A stretch of DNA of 64,000 nucleotides, from contig QGGY01000007.1 of the NCBI GenBank assembly GCA_003148945.1, positions 1 through 64,000 of the forward strand, given 5' to 3'. Below are positions 45,583-55,300 of this stretch, one piece after another. Position 1 is the stretch's first letter. Each line of letters opens with the position of its first letter. Origin of the DNA: Murimonas intestini. GTDB lineage: Bacteria; Bacillota; Clostridia; Lachnospirales; Lachnospiraceae. The notes under the pieces are model-generated. The model worked only from the letters and a program-made list of their open reading frames with translations, did no database searches and was not told the DNA's origin. The position numbers and the translations under genes were made by a program.

Positions 45583-46929
45583 ATACTGGCGGCGCAGCTT
45601 TCTGGCTGCATCCAGAAGATATTCTTTTGTATTGTGCTCCGGCTCACTTAGTACGTCATCCAGCAGGCCCTGCAAGACTTGTCCCAGTTCTCTGCCCGGG
45701 GCCATTCCATCCCCGATCAGGTCTTTTCCGGTGATCTTCAGGTCCTTTAAGGAAAGGCAGTCACTGTCTCTTAATATGTCCTGATAAATTTCCTTCAGTT
45801 TTAAGAGGGCTTCCAGTTTTTCCTCTCTCTTATATGTGCTCTGGGCCCTGATATCCGCTTCCTGGACAAGCAGCAGGGATAAAAACAGCTCATTTCCCAC
45901 CTTATGGACAAGCCTTCTTACATTTGCCGGTTTGAGGACAGGATGAGTGTCATGGTACTTGACAAGCCTGCATACCTTGCCTATGGTATCATTGTCAAAC
46001 CTGAGCCTTCTCATAACCCTTCCTGCTATCTCCTCACTTACGTCGGGATGGCCATAGAACCTGTCTCTCCCCTCTTCATCTGAAGAATGTACGAGGGGCT
46101 TTCCCATGTCATGGAAAAGCATGGTCAGGCGCAGCACCTTGTCAGGCTTTACAAGCTCCATGGCCTTTAAGGTATGGCCCCCCACATTAAAACAGTGATG
46201 GGGGGTATTCTGTTCCTGTTTCATAATGGCGTCAAATTCCGGGAGTATAACTGCTGTTATCCCCAGCTCCCAGGCATCCTTCAGATACTGGGGATTATCA
46301 GAGAGCAGAAGTTTTACAAGCTCCGCCTGTATCCTCTCTGCGCTGATATGCTTCAGGTTTCCGGCAAGGGAAGAGACTGCCTGCCTTGTAGATTCCGCGA
46401 TAGTGCAGCCCAGCTGGGCCGAAAAGCGCACGGCGCGCAGAATTCGCAGCGCATCTTCACTGAACCGCTCCATGGCGTCTCCCACGCACCTTATTATCTT
46501 ATCCTTTAAGTCCTGCCTGCCGCCAAATATATCTACGATCCCGCACCTGTCATTATAGGCCATGGCATTGATGGTAAAATCTCTTCTTTTCAGATCTTCT
46601 AAAAGGCTGGCAGTAAATTCCACTTCCCTGGGATGGCGCCCGTCCTCATACTCTCCGTCTACCCGGTAAGTAGTGACTTCATACCCCATCTTATCCATAA
46701 GGACTGTCACTGTGCCATGCTGGATACCAGTATCCACCGTCCTCGCAAACAGAGCCTTGACCTCACCGGGCTTTGCCGAGGTGGTGATATCCCAGTCCCC
46801 CGGTATACGGCCGATAAGACTGTCGCGCACACAGCCTCCCACGGCATAGGCTTCATAGCCTGCCTCCTCCAGTTTCCCGATGATTGCCTGCACATGCTCC
46901 GGCAGATCAATCTTTAGTCCGACCTCCAC
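45571..46929 (-). CDS. cca: CCA-adding tRNA nucleotidyltransferase
   Basis: About 452 residues from a GTG at 46929 with GGAGGAGATAGT directly upstream; the frame extends to 46998 without support. Class II head domain GGCVRDSLIG with DWDITTSAKP metal residues, then RRDFTINAMAYN, neck/body helices, and an HD domain with LFHDMGKPLVH. It adds or repairs the 3' CCA of tRNAs. The start follows the uppP stop by 14 bases, so both are probably co-transcribed. Confidence 0.93.
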   Translation of the reverse strand: MEVGLKIDLPEHVQAIIGKLEEAGYEAYAVGGCVRDSLIGRIPGDWDITTSAKPGEVKALFARTVDTGIQHGTVTVLMDKMGYEVTTYRVDGEYEDGRHPREVEFTASLLEDLKRRDFTINAMAYNDRCGIVDIFGGRQDLKDKIIRCVGDAMERFSEDALRILRAVRFSAQLGCTIAESTRQAVSSLAGNLKHISAERIQAELVKLLLSDNPQYLKDAWELGITAVILPEFDAIMKQEQNTPHHCFNVGGHTLKAMELVKPDKVLRLTMLFHDMGKPLVHSSDEEGRDRFYGHPDVSEEIAGRVMRRLRFDNDTIGKVCRLVKYHDTHPVLKPANVRRLVHKVGNELFLSLLLVQEADIRAQSTYKREEKLEALLKLKEIYQDILRDSDCLSLKDLKITGKDLIGDGMAPGRELGQVLQGLLDDVLSEPEHNTKEYLLDAARKLRRQYNTP

Positions 46930-46943
46930 ACTATCTCCTCCTT

Positions 46944-47768
46944 TTATGCAAGGATAAAATAAGCCAGCACGACAGCCCCGAGTACGATCCTGTACCATCC
47001 AAAGACTTTGAAATCGTGCCTGCGTATATAGTTCATCAAAAATTTAATAACAAGGATTGAAACCACAAATGCCACAGCCATTCCCACAATAAGCAATATC
47101 AGCTCACTTCCTGAAAATGCAAAGCCGAATTTCACCAGCTTTAAAAGACTGGCTCCGGCCATTACAGGCACTGCAAGGAAAAATGTAAATTCCGCGGCTG
47201 TCGTCCTGGACATCCCGATCAGTATCCCTCCAAGGATCGTAGCCCCGGATCTGGATGTACCCGGGAAAACAGCGGCTATCAGCTGAAACAGGCCAATCAG
47301 CACAGCAGTCTTCCATGTGATCTCAGCAATTGAATTGATCCTGGGGGACACACCCTTGTTCCTGTTTTCTATAATGATAAACAGCACGCCAAAAACTATA
47401 AGCGCCGCCGCCACGGACTGGTAATTATAGAAAAGTTCATTGATCTTGTCATCAAAAGCCAGACCTACCACTGCGGCCGGTATACATGCCGCCAAGATCT
47501 TGAACCACATGGTGAAGGTATCCTTTTTGATAAAGTACTTTTCCTTTGTGCTAAACGGCCACAGCTGGTTCCAGAACAGTACAACAACAGCCATGATCGC
47601 TCCCAGCTGTATCACTACCAGAAACATATCCAGGAATTCCTTTGGGACATCCATTTTTATGAATTCATCCAGCAGGATCATGTGTCCTGTACTGCTGATG
47701 GGCAGCCACTCCGTAATTCCTTCCACAATCCCAAAAAGGACTGCCTTTAGCATCTCTAAAAAATCCAT
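46944..47768 (-). CDS. uppP: Undecaprenyl-diphosphatase UppP
   Basis: 274 residues with about eight membrane helices. UppP/BacA motifs GIVEGITEWLPISSTGHMIL and FPGTSRSGATI are both present. It recycles the undecaprenyl carrier for peptidoglycan and gives bacitracin tolerance. Start preceded by TAGGAGTAGAAGA. Confidence 0.96.
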   Translation of the reverse strand: MDFLEMLKAVLFGIVEGITEWLPISSTGHMILLDEFIKMDVPKEFLDMFLVVIQLGAIMAVVVLFWNQLWPFSTKEKYFIKKDTFTMWFKILAACIPAAVVGLAFDDKINELFYNYQSVAAALIVFGVLFIIIENRNKGVSPRINSIAEITWKTAVLIGLFQLIAAVFPGTSRSGATILGGILIGMSRTTAAEFTFFLAVPVMAGASLLKLVKFGFAFSGSELILLIVGMAVAFVVSILVIKFLMNYIRRHDFKVFGWYRIVLGAVVLAYFILA

Positions 47769-47931
47769 TCTTCTACTCCTATCTCTGTCTCATATTTCCC
47801 CTTCCCCCGCCTGCACGGCACTGTTTTCCTGTTCTTTTACAGGCATGACAGGGCATCCGGATGGGTATACTCTATGTTAATATATCCTGCCGTATTACAC
47901 AAGGAAAAAATACTGAATTTTTTTTAAAAAG

Positions 47932-47962
47932 TCTTGACATTTTATCTGCTAAAAGCTATAAT
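47932..47962 (+). promoter_or_regulatory. Consensus promoter of the cold-shock gene
   Basis: TTGACA at about 47932 and TATAAT at 47957-47962 are both perfect, with a spacer of 17-19 bases. It would give a leader of roughly 130 bases before the ATG, as usual for csp genes. Confidence 0.75.
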
Positions 47963-47996
47963 CAGAAATGTATCAAGGATGTATTGGATGTAAAGT

Positions 47997-48062
47997 AATT
48001 CACTAGTTATTAGAGATTATATTTAACACCTATATAATCTGTAGTAGCTGGTGAATTTTTTA
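47997..48062 (+). ncRNA. Long hairpin in the cold-shock leader
   Basis: Bases 47997-48022 pair with 48032-48057 as a 26-position stem with one mismatch and a few G-U pairs, loop of about nine bases, followed by TTTATTTTC. Left arm begins AATTCACTAGTTATTAG; right arm ends AGTAGCTGGTGAATT. It could be a terminator/attenuator that yields a short leader RNA, or a cold-sensing fold. The ribosome binding site of csp (GGAGG at 48089) lies outside the stem. Confidence 0.6.
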
Positions 48063-48100
48063 TTTTCAACCAACTAATTTATTTAATGGAGGTACCGGAA

Positions 48101-48301
48101 ATGAATAAGGGTACAGTAAAATGGTTCAACGCAGAAAAAGGTTATGGATTCATCACTGGAGAAGACGGAGCTGACGTATTCGTACACTTCTCAGCAATCC
48201 AGGGAGACGGCTTCAAGACTCTCGATGAAGGACAGGCAGTTACTTATGATTTACAGGAAGGCAACCGCGGAATGCAGGCTGCTAACGTAAACAAAGCATA
48301 A
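48101..48301 (+). CDS. csp: Cold-shock protein (CspA family)
   Basis: 66 residues from the ATG at 48101 (AATGGAGGTACCGGAA upstream). RNP1 and RNP2 are present: [11 protein letters not shown] and [10 protein letters not shown] small single-domain RNA chaperone. Upstream is a consensus promoter and a strong hairpin leader; downstream a terminator at 48336. Confidence 0.95.
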   Translation: MNKGTVKWFNAEKGYGFITGEDGADVFVHFSAIQGDGFKTLDEGQAVTYDLQEGNRGMQAANVNKA

Positions 48302-48335
48302 GTTAATATAGCTTTAGACCGTGCGCAACTAAGAA

Positions 48336-48384
48336 AACAGATCCTTTCCGGAGATACCTTATCTCCCTGAATGGATCTGTTTTT
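48336..48384 (+). terminator. Terminator of the cold-shock gene
   Basis: AACAGATCC pairs with GGATCTGTT, with an inner stem GGAGAT-ACCTT-ATCTCC, followed by TTTTAATTT on the plus strand. Confidence 0.8.
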
Positions 48385-48392
48385 AATTTATC

Positions 48393-49565
48393 CTATATAA
48401 TATCTGCCCCGGCCTGTTTCATCATTTCTTTCAGCCTGCTTATGTAGTACAGGTAGTTCTCATAAGATGCGGACGGCGCCACCTGGTGGTCAGCTCCCGG
48501 AAGGTAGCCTCCCTGGCGGATCACCGGCAGGATTCTGGCAAATTCTCTGTCTATAGCCTCTTTTCCTTTATCTATCTCCAGCTTATTAAATGCCCCGATG
48601 AATTTTACCCTTGGGAACTTTTCCCGCACCTTTACAATATCCATTCCCGCATTCACGTCCATGGGCAGGAAGCCGTCCACTCCGGCCTTCAGAAAATTCG
48701 GGATCAGAGCCTCAAAATCACCATCTGTGTCAATAAAGACATTCTTAACCCCATTTTCCCTGAGCAGAGGGATCAGCTCCTTATAATAAGCCCCCACAAA
48801 CTCGTCAAACAAAGCAGGCGAGATCATAGGGCCTGTGGAACCGCTCAGATCCTCCTCAAACAGAATGACCTCAGGCTGCAGGATCCTGGCGATCTTCCCC
48901 AGATATTCCTTATAAATATCCAGAATAAATCTGTTAATATCGTGCATCAGCTCCGGCATGTCATAGAAAGCATAGAGATGCTCTTCTGCGCCGAACAACT
49001 CTCTCGGTGTCCAGAAAAAGCCTGAAGCCCGGAACCTGACAGAGAATTTGCCCTTTTCGTGGTCTTCCCTGTATTTTCCATATACTTTTTCCATGTTTTC
49101 ATCCGTACACCAGATGCGCATCTCCTCCAACGCCCGGGCCTTCAGGCTTTCCCAGTCCTCCTCACAAGTCACCACAGGGCGCACATGCTCTACCAGCTTT
49201 CTCTTCTTGTGATGCCTTCTCTGCCACCCATCTGTATCCAGGCTGAGGATATAGTCATCTGTCTCCTCAATCACTTTTTCCTCAAAAGATTTAAAGGGGA
49301 TCCGAAAGGACATTCTCTTCACTCCGTCATAGCCCAGATACTGCTCATACTCGTACACAGGGTCCGCCATATAATCATTATAATAATCCTGATATCTCTC
49401 TCCTTCTGCACGGTAAAGCTTCCTGCTGGCAAAACGATCCGGCAGTCCCTCTAAAACCCAGCGGTCCACCGACAGGTCCCAGGGAAAAAACGTCTCCGCA
49501 ACAGCCCCTTCCCCATTCATATTCTTAAACCCCAGTGTGCCCAGCAGCCTTTCTGAATCATTCAT
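48393..49565 (-). CDS. Uroporphyrinogen decarboxylase-family protein
   Basis: 390 residues from the ATG at 49565 (GGAGGAGGCAAATAGT upstream). URO-D/methyltransferase-type TIM barrel with VILFEEDLSGSTGPMISPAL, VFIDTDGDFEALIPNFLKAG and the C-terminal GGYLPGADHQVAPS. This group is not a heme enzyme in clostridia; members often transfer methyl groups to corrinoid proteins or act in aromatic/sugar catabolism. It is divergent from the AraC regulator and may be controlled by it. Substrate unknown. Confidence 0.75.
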   Translation of the reverse strand: MNDSERLLGTLGFKNMNGEGAVAETFFPWDLSVDRWVLEGLPDRFASRKLYRAEGERYQDYYNDYMADPVYEYEQYLGYDGVKRMSFRIPFKSFEEKVIEETDDYILSLDTDGWQRRHHKKRKLVEHVRPVVTCEEDWESLKARALEEMRIWCTDENMEKVYGKYREDHEKGKFSVRFRASGFFWTPRELFGAEEHLYAFYDMPELMHDINRFILDIYKEYLGKIARILQPEVILFEEDLSGSTGPMISPALFDEFVGAYYKELIPLLRENGVKNVFIDTDGDFEALIPNFLKAGVDGFLPMDVNAGMDIVKVREKFPRVKFIGAFNKLEIDKGKEAIDREFARILPVIRQGGYLPGADHQVAPSASYENYLYYISRLKEMMKQAGADII

Positions 49566-49873
49566 ACTATTTGCCTCCTCCGCAGTATTTTTATATGTAA
49601 TAAACAATACCAGAAAAAGGACATTTAATCTTGTACCGCCGGATATCATATGTGTAAAATACAAACATACTAAACCACAGGCCGTGCCGGTAAAAGAAAG
49701 AGGTAAATTTCAGAAGATTATGATATTATTCACTAAAACCTGTGTTATAATATACACAGAAAATCATCAGAACATACCGTGATCTGACAGCCTCCATGGG
49801 TAAAAAAAGATCACTCAGTATAAAAACAGTCACTGGTCACCAAGTGAACAGCAGCTAAAAATGAGGTGAGATA
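49566..49873. promoter_or_regulatory. Divergent control region between the URO-D and AraC genes
   Basis: 308 bases without a gene. TGTGT-N8-ACACA at 49741-49758 encloses a TATAAT-like element on the plus strand and could be the AraC gene promoter or an operator. No riboswitch or small gene was seen. Confidence 0.35.
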
Positions 49874-50758
49874 TTGGCACAAAATAAATTGATCACAAAT
49901 AAGGAAGTATTTAAGAACGGATGGAACAGCCTCTATACAGAGTCCTTTCATTATCCGGCCGCTTATGAGATATCAGAACACTCCCATGAATTCATGGAGA
50001 TCGGTGTCACACTGGACGGGACAGCCCGCCACACATCCGGCAGTTCTTCCCGCCTGCTGTCTCCCGGCTCTGTCTATCTCATCGCACCCATGCAGTCCCA
50101 TAGCCTGCAGGCTTCTTCCAGGTGGCATGTACAGAATATCTATCTGCTCCCCAAGGCACTGGCACGCCATTTTCCGCCGGATCTGAAGCAGTTTCTGACA
50201 CTGGCAGGCTCACCGCTCATGGAAAATAAAATGTTCTGCCAGCTTACCGGGCAGAACCTGAAGGCAGCGGGCAGCCTGCTGGAATCCTATTCAGGATACT
50301 CACCCACTGCTTCTTCGTCCATGGACGCATTCCAGTATCACTGCATGATCGCACTGCTCTATATCATCTGTGATACTTTTAAGAGCGCCAATCCTTCTAT
50401 ATCATTTCAGGCGGACGACCGTGTGCTCACCATCGTCCGCCTGATCGAGAGGCATCTCTCCCTGCCTTCCTCTGAGCTGACCTCCCTCATCTCCTCCGGA
50501 CTCTCACTCCACCCCCAGAGCCTGAACCGGCTGATCAAGAGAGATCTGGGGATCTCCCTCAACCAGTTCATTCTGGAAAGCAAACTGGAGAACAGCTGCG
50601 GCATGCTGCTTGAGGGTGTGCCAATCACTAATGTGGCAATGGCCCTGGGTTTCTATGACCATTCCCACTATAATAAGTACTTTCTGAAATATTTCGGGAT
50701 CACACCATCAGAGTACAGGAAAAAATACCGCTTATCCACAGATTCGATCCACCCATAG
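49874..50758 (+). CDS. AraC-family transcriptional regulator
   Basis: 294 residues from a TTG at 49874 with GAGGTGAGATA upstream. N-terminal cupin-like sensor (EISEHSHEFMEIGVTLDG), C-terminal double helix-turn-helix with SLNQFILESKLENSC and MALGFYDHSHYNKYFLKYFG plus PSEYRKKYR. Its 3' end overlaps the tannase gene by 27 bases on the opposite strand. It probably controls the adjacent URO-D gene and/or the tannase. Confidence 0.9.
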   Translation: MAQNKLITNKEVFKNGWNSLYTESFHYPAAYEISEHSHEFMEIGVTLDGTARHTSGSSSRLLSPGSVYLIAPMQSHSLQASSRWHVQNIYLLPKALARHFPPDLKQFLTLAGSPLMENKMFCQLTGQNLKAAGSLLESYSGYSPTASSSMDAFQYHCMIALLYIICDTFKSANPSISFQADDRVLTIVRLIERHLSLPSSELTSLISSGLSLHPQSLNRLIKRDLGISLNQFILESKLENSCGMLLEGVPITNVAMALGFYDHSHYNKYFLKYFGITPSEYRKKYRLSTDSIHP

Positions 50759-52132
50759 GAACAGCTCCTCCAGGTCATAGTCTCCTGCATGGCCATATCC
50801 CCAGGGAAGGGCAAAATCCACATCACATCCCTGTTCCCTCAGCTTTGCGGCCAGGATCACCGGTACTGCAAGGGAGGTATCCCTGTCCACCGCCCCATGC
50901 CGGATCCTCCAGAACTGCGCTGTCCTGGCCTTCTCATTATCTATGTAATTCATGGGGTTCATCATTTTTATAATGAGACTCTCAGCCAGCGTATTTTCAC
51001 GTACATCTTTCATCGCAGAATATTCTGAAAAATGCCTGTATTGAATTTTCTCATTGCCAAACAGTTCATTTTCAGGTGTGTTCATTTCCATAGAATCAAA
51101 AGCCAGTGCAGCCTTCATCCTTCCTGCATAAGCTGTATACCTGTCAAAATCAATGTCACAGGGCACTCCCTCCTTCCAGGAGATCCAGGAATATTCCTCT
51201 CCTGTAAGGTCTTCCCCATTTTCAGCTGCTTTCCGTGCTGAAGCGGTGACAAATGATTTCACATATTCTTTAAAACTGCCATCTCCGTTCTCATCCAGTG
51301 AAAGCCGTCTGCCATCCCCGCCCTTTAATTCCAGTCCGTTCAAATATCCCGGAAATAACTTTCTCACCTCCCGGGAGTCTTCTATCTGCTCTTCCGTCAT
51401 CATGCCATCATAAGCCCTGCGCTCAGGACCCTCGTCTGTCATCTGAAAAATCATCCGGTGGAAATCATGCTGGTTGTGGTACATCCACTCATACGCCATA
51501 TCTGCGTGATCCAGATTTGTGATGGGACAATAGCAGGACGCCGCAAAGATATCGTCCCTCTCATCTGCTGCTCCCAATGCCTTCAGATAAGGCTCATAAT
51601 CAGCGCTGTTTCCCGTGGCTCCCATAAGGGCTGACAGGGCTCCACCTGCGCTTGTGCCATTCGTAATGATCTTCTCCATATCTCCCGGCAGGTCCTCTGA
51701 TATGTGGCGCAGATATCTTACCGCCGCCTTCAGGTCCACTATACACGCCGGGGCATTGCCTGTATAACTGCCCTTCCCGTCAGTCAGCCCTCTGCCGCGT
51801 GCTCCTGGAGCTGCCACCACATATCCCCTCGCCAGTGCTTCAAACACCGCATTTAATTTATTCGTGTGCCGGTTCACTCCTGGCTCTTCAGGAAGCCCCG
51901 GCATATAGCCGCCCACTGTATTGGGCATAAATACAGGTGCTGACGCGGCTGTGTACATCCCCACAGCCTGTCCATGATAATATGCCTCCGGCACATAGAT
52001 ATTCATGGTCTGATATTTCTCATCTGCTGGAGCAGCCACGTAGCACAGATTCCTGTATGCCCTGAACCGGATCGTCATTCCCTGCCCGGTCATTGTTTCC
52101 TTTTGAAAATTATTCTTGTCAAAACTTGTCAT
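50732..52132 (-). CDS. Subtype-B tannase / feruloyl-esterase-type alpha/beta hydrolase
   Basis: 466 residues from the ATG at 52132 (CGGAGGTACAGT upstream). Alpha/beta hydrolase with nucleophile Ser161 in GTSAGG, acidic residue Asp416 or Asp418 in HGAVDRDTS and His448 in YGHAGDYD. Length and landmark segments (APVFMPNTVGGYMPG, KAAVRYLRHI, HADMAYEW, FALPW) closely match lactobacillal TanB, which cleaves galloyl esters of tannins. No signal peptide, so it is cytoplasmic. Convergent with the AraC gene. Confidence 0.82.
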   Translation of the reverse strand: MTSFDKNNFQKETMTGQGMTIRFRAYRNLCYVAAPADEKYQTMNIYVPEAYYHGQAVGMYTAASAPVFMPNTVGGYMPGLPEEPGVNRHTNKLNAVFEALARGYVVAAPGARGRGLTDGKGSYTGNAPACIVDLKAAVRYLRHISEDLPGDMEKIITNGTSAGGALSALMGATGNSADYEPYLKALGAADERDDIFAASCYCPITNLDHADMAYEWMYHNQHDFHRMIFQMTDEGPERRAYDGMMTEEQIEDSREVRKLFPGYLNGLELKGGDGRRLSLDENGDGSFKEYVKSFVTASARKAAENGEDLTGEEYSWISWKEGVPCDIDFDRYTAYAGRMKAALAFDSMEMNTPENELFGNEKIQYRHFSEYSAMKDVRENTLAESLIIKMMNPMNYIDNEKARTAQFWRIRHGAVDRDTSLAVPVILAAKLREQGCDVDFALPWGYGHAGDYDLEELFLWVDRICG

Positions 52133-52255
52133 ACTGTACCTCCGACTTTTTATTTCCATGCTTATATGGTGAGTTTAAATATTCACATAACCGTTCTATA
52201 CTTTCCCAGTTGAAAATATTCTAGCATGCCGGAAGAAGCCGGGGCAATTCGTTTT

Positions 52256-52294
52256 CTGGTTGGATATATTCTTTTCGGGAATATATCCAACCAG
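52256..52294. repeat. Perfect 16-bp inverted repeat between kinase and tannase
   Basis: CTGGTTGGATATATTC at 52256-52271 is matched exactly by GAATATATCCAACCAG at 52279-52294 over a 7-base loop. It lies 124-162 bases upstream of the tannase start and after the hybrid kinase stop. No U-run follows on the minus strand. It may be a terminator-like end of the kinase mRNA or an operator. Confidence 0.75.
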
Positions 52295-52325
52295 CAGCCT
52301 CTGAATTTACCTGTATTCTGTCTCT

Positions 52326-55300
52326 TTATAATTCTTCCCCTATATCTCTTCCATATATAAAATTATAAAGCGTCCGGTAAAGCTTCGGCGGATCGATAGG
52401 CTTAGCCAGATGCATATTCATTCCTGCCGCCTTGCTCTTATCGGCATCCTCGTCAAAGGCATCTGCTGTCATGGCAATGATCGGGATGGTCTTGGCATCC
52501 TTGTTGGACAGGTGGCGTATGTTCATGGATGCCTGCAGACCGTCCATGATAGGCATACGTATATCCATAAGGATGGCATCATAGTAACCTTCTTCTGTCT
52601 TTGAGAACATTTCCATGGCCCGGAGCCCATTTTCAGCTGTTTCCACCTGAAATCCCACATCTTCCAATATCATCTGTGCAATCTCTGCGTTGAGCGGCTG
52701 GTCTTCCACAAGAAGGAGTCGTCTTCCCCTGAAATCATACTCTTCCACAGGGATCTCTTCCTTCTCTTCCTCCTTCTGGTCAAGAGCCTTTGAAAAGGCT
52801 GAGATCAGGCTGGATTTAAACATGGGCTTGCTCATAAGCATGTTGACTCCCACTGCCTTTGCCTCCTGCTCAATAGCAGACCAGTCGTAGGCTGTCATAA
52901 TAATGATGGTCACATCAGGTCCCACGATTTCCCGTATGCGCCTGCTCGTCTCTATTCCGTCCATCTCAGGCATTTTCCAGTCAATGAGGATCATGTCATA
53001 ATACTGGCAGTTCTTCCATTTCTCCTGTACTCTGTTCACAGCCCTCCTGCCGCTGTCTACCCACTCAGCCGTGATTCCTATTTCTTTCAGCGTAAGGACA
53101 GCGCTTTCGCAGACAGTGATATCATCATCAACCACAAGTGTCTTCAGATGGGAGAAGTTATGGACGTGCTGCTTTTTGCTCCGCTGCTTTTCCTCCTCCG
53201 TGATGCCCAGCTTGACATCCACTGTGAATTCTGTCCCCAGGTCCTTGATGGACCTCACCTGGATCCTTCCATCCATCAGGTCCACTATGTTTTTGGATAT
53301 GGCAAGTCCCAGCCCGGTTCCTCCATACCCCGAGGTGATCCCCATTGACTCCTGCTCAAAAGGCTCGAACAAATGTGGAATGAATTCCTCACTCATGCCT
53401 ATTCCTGTATCATTGATCACGAAACGGAGAGTTGCATCATTTTTAGTCTTTTTTCTCTGGCTGACTGCAAATGTCACCTTACCCCCGCTGCTGGTAAATT
53501 TCACCGCATTTCCAAGGATATTTACAAGAACCTGCTGCAGTTTCATGGCATCCCCGATATAATAGTCGTCCACCACCGGATCCACGATACATTCATATTC
53601 CACATCCTTTGCGGCAGCCTGAGTATGGCAGATCGTATTGACTCCTGTGATAAACTCTGCGAAAGGAATCTTTTCTTTCTTCAGAAGCATCTTCCCTGAT
53701 TCTATCCGGCTCATATCCAGGATATCATTGATCAGGGAGAGAAGGAATCTGGAGGATATACCGATCTTGCTGATACAGTCAGACACCTGGTCATCATTTC
53801 CGATGGATCTGGCCGCAATGGCTGTCATACCAATAATGGCATTCATGGGAGTCCGGATCTCATGGCTCATTCTTGAAAGGAAATCTGATTTAGCAGCATT
53901 CGCCTGCTTAGCCGCAGTAAGGGCGGCTGAGAGCACCTCCTTCTGGTGCTGCTCCTGGCGGTGTGCTTCCGTAATATCACTCCTGTAGCATAAGACCTTC
54001 ATATGATGCTTATCAAACCAGTTAAATCCCCACAGCTTATGCCTGAGTTCCTCCCCGCCCTGCTCCTGAATATCACTTGAAATAGAATAGGAACCGTTTT
54101 TGTCCAGCTTATCCGTAATATTTTTTATGGTAAAGAGAGGCAGATATTCTTCTCTCTCCTCCGGCAGGATCTCTTTAATAAGCGCTTCTTCCGCAACATC
54201 CTCATACTGCCGCCCATCAACACAGCTTAAAAATGCGCCTGATTTATCAATTGTCTTCTCTATTTTGCCTGTGATCGTATTAAACAATATCAGATATTCG
54301 AAGTTCGTATCTACCACGCGGTCCACTATAATTTCCGCTGTCTTCTTGTCCTCGATATTATATGTATACATAAAGCTCATAAGATCACCGGTCTCAGGGT
54401 TCTGATAGATCCTGACTGTGGTGCTGGCCCAGAAAAGAGTTCCGTCAGCAGCCTTCCTCTGATAATCCACTGTATAATAATTTTCGCCGCGGGCGTAAGA
54501 CTCAGCAATATTTTCAGGCTTCAGTATGCGGCGGAGCTCTTCCCGCTTCTCTCTCTCCACAGCTGCATCCGCAAGGTGTTCTGCCGCTTCCTCATAGCCG
54601 GCTCCCGGAACAGTTACAGCTGCATTAATATCACTTAAATATGAAGTAACAATTCCTTTTGTAATATTACACTGTGCCTTGTTGATCAGGCTGGGTTCTT
54701 CCAGACCGGCTGAATACTCCAGCTCCTGCTTAAATTTCTGCTCCAGCATCACGTGCTCATGGATATCGATAGAGGAACCTATTGCTTTTACCGGAGTTCC
54801 CCCCATAGACCTCATGACAGTGTAGGACACTCTGTTCCATCTGTAATTATCGTTGACTTTAAGCCTTATATTAAATGAGACATTGCTCGTTCCCTTTTTT
54901 AGCTCCACTGATTTTTCCCAGGCTGTCTTTACATCATCCGGATGCAGTATCCCGGTCTTTCTTAAATCCTCTGCCGTACAGCAGGATACTGTTCTGGAGA
55001 CCTGCAAATCCCTGGCATCATTATCATTAAAGGTTATCGTGCCATTCTGCATATCCAGAGTCCATACACGCACTCCTGTGAGTCTGGCCGCCACAGTAAA
55101 CTGCTCTTCTAACTCCTTGTACCTGTCTATCCGTTCAGCCGTGGCAAATGCACGGACAGCATGTCCCTCCTCATCAAAACTGTTCGTATAATGTGCCAGC
55201 AGCCAGCAGTAGTCCTCCCCCGGCATCTTCACCCGGTACTCCAGCATGGCATCTTTTTCTCCCCCCTGCAGCTTCCTGTGCAGCAGCCGGAAGGACTCCC

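Noticed and set aside
47440..47880. Plus-strand frame overlapping uppP
   Set aside because: Antisense to uppP, with no domain and no ribosome binding site.
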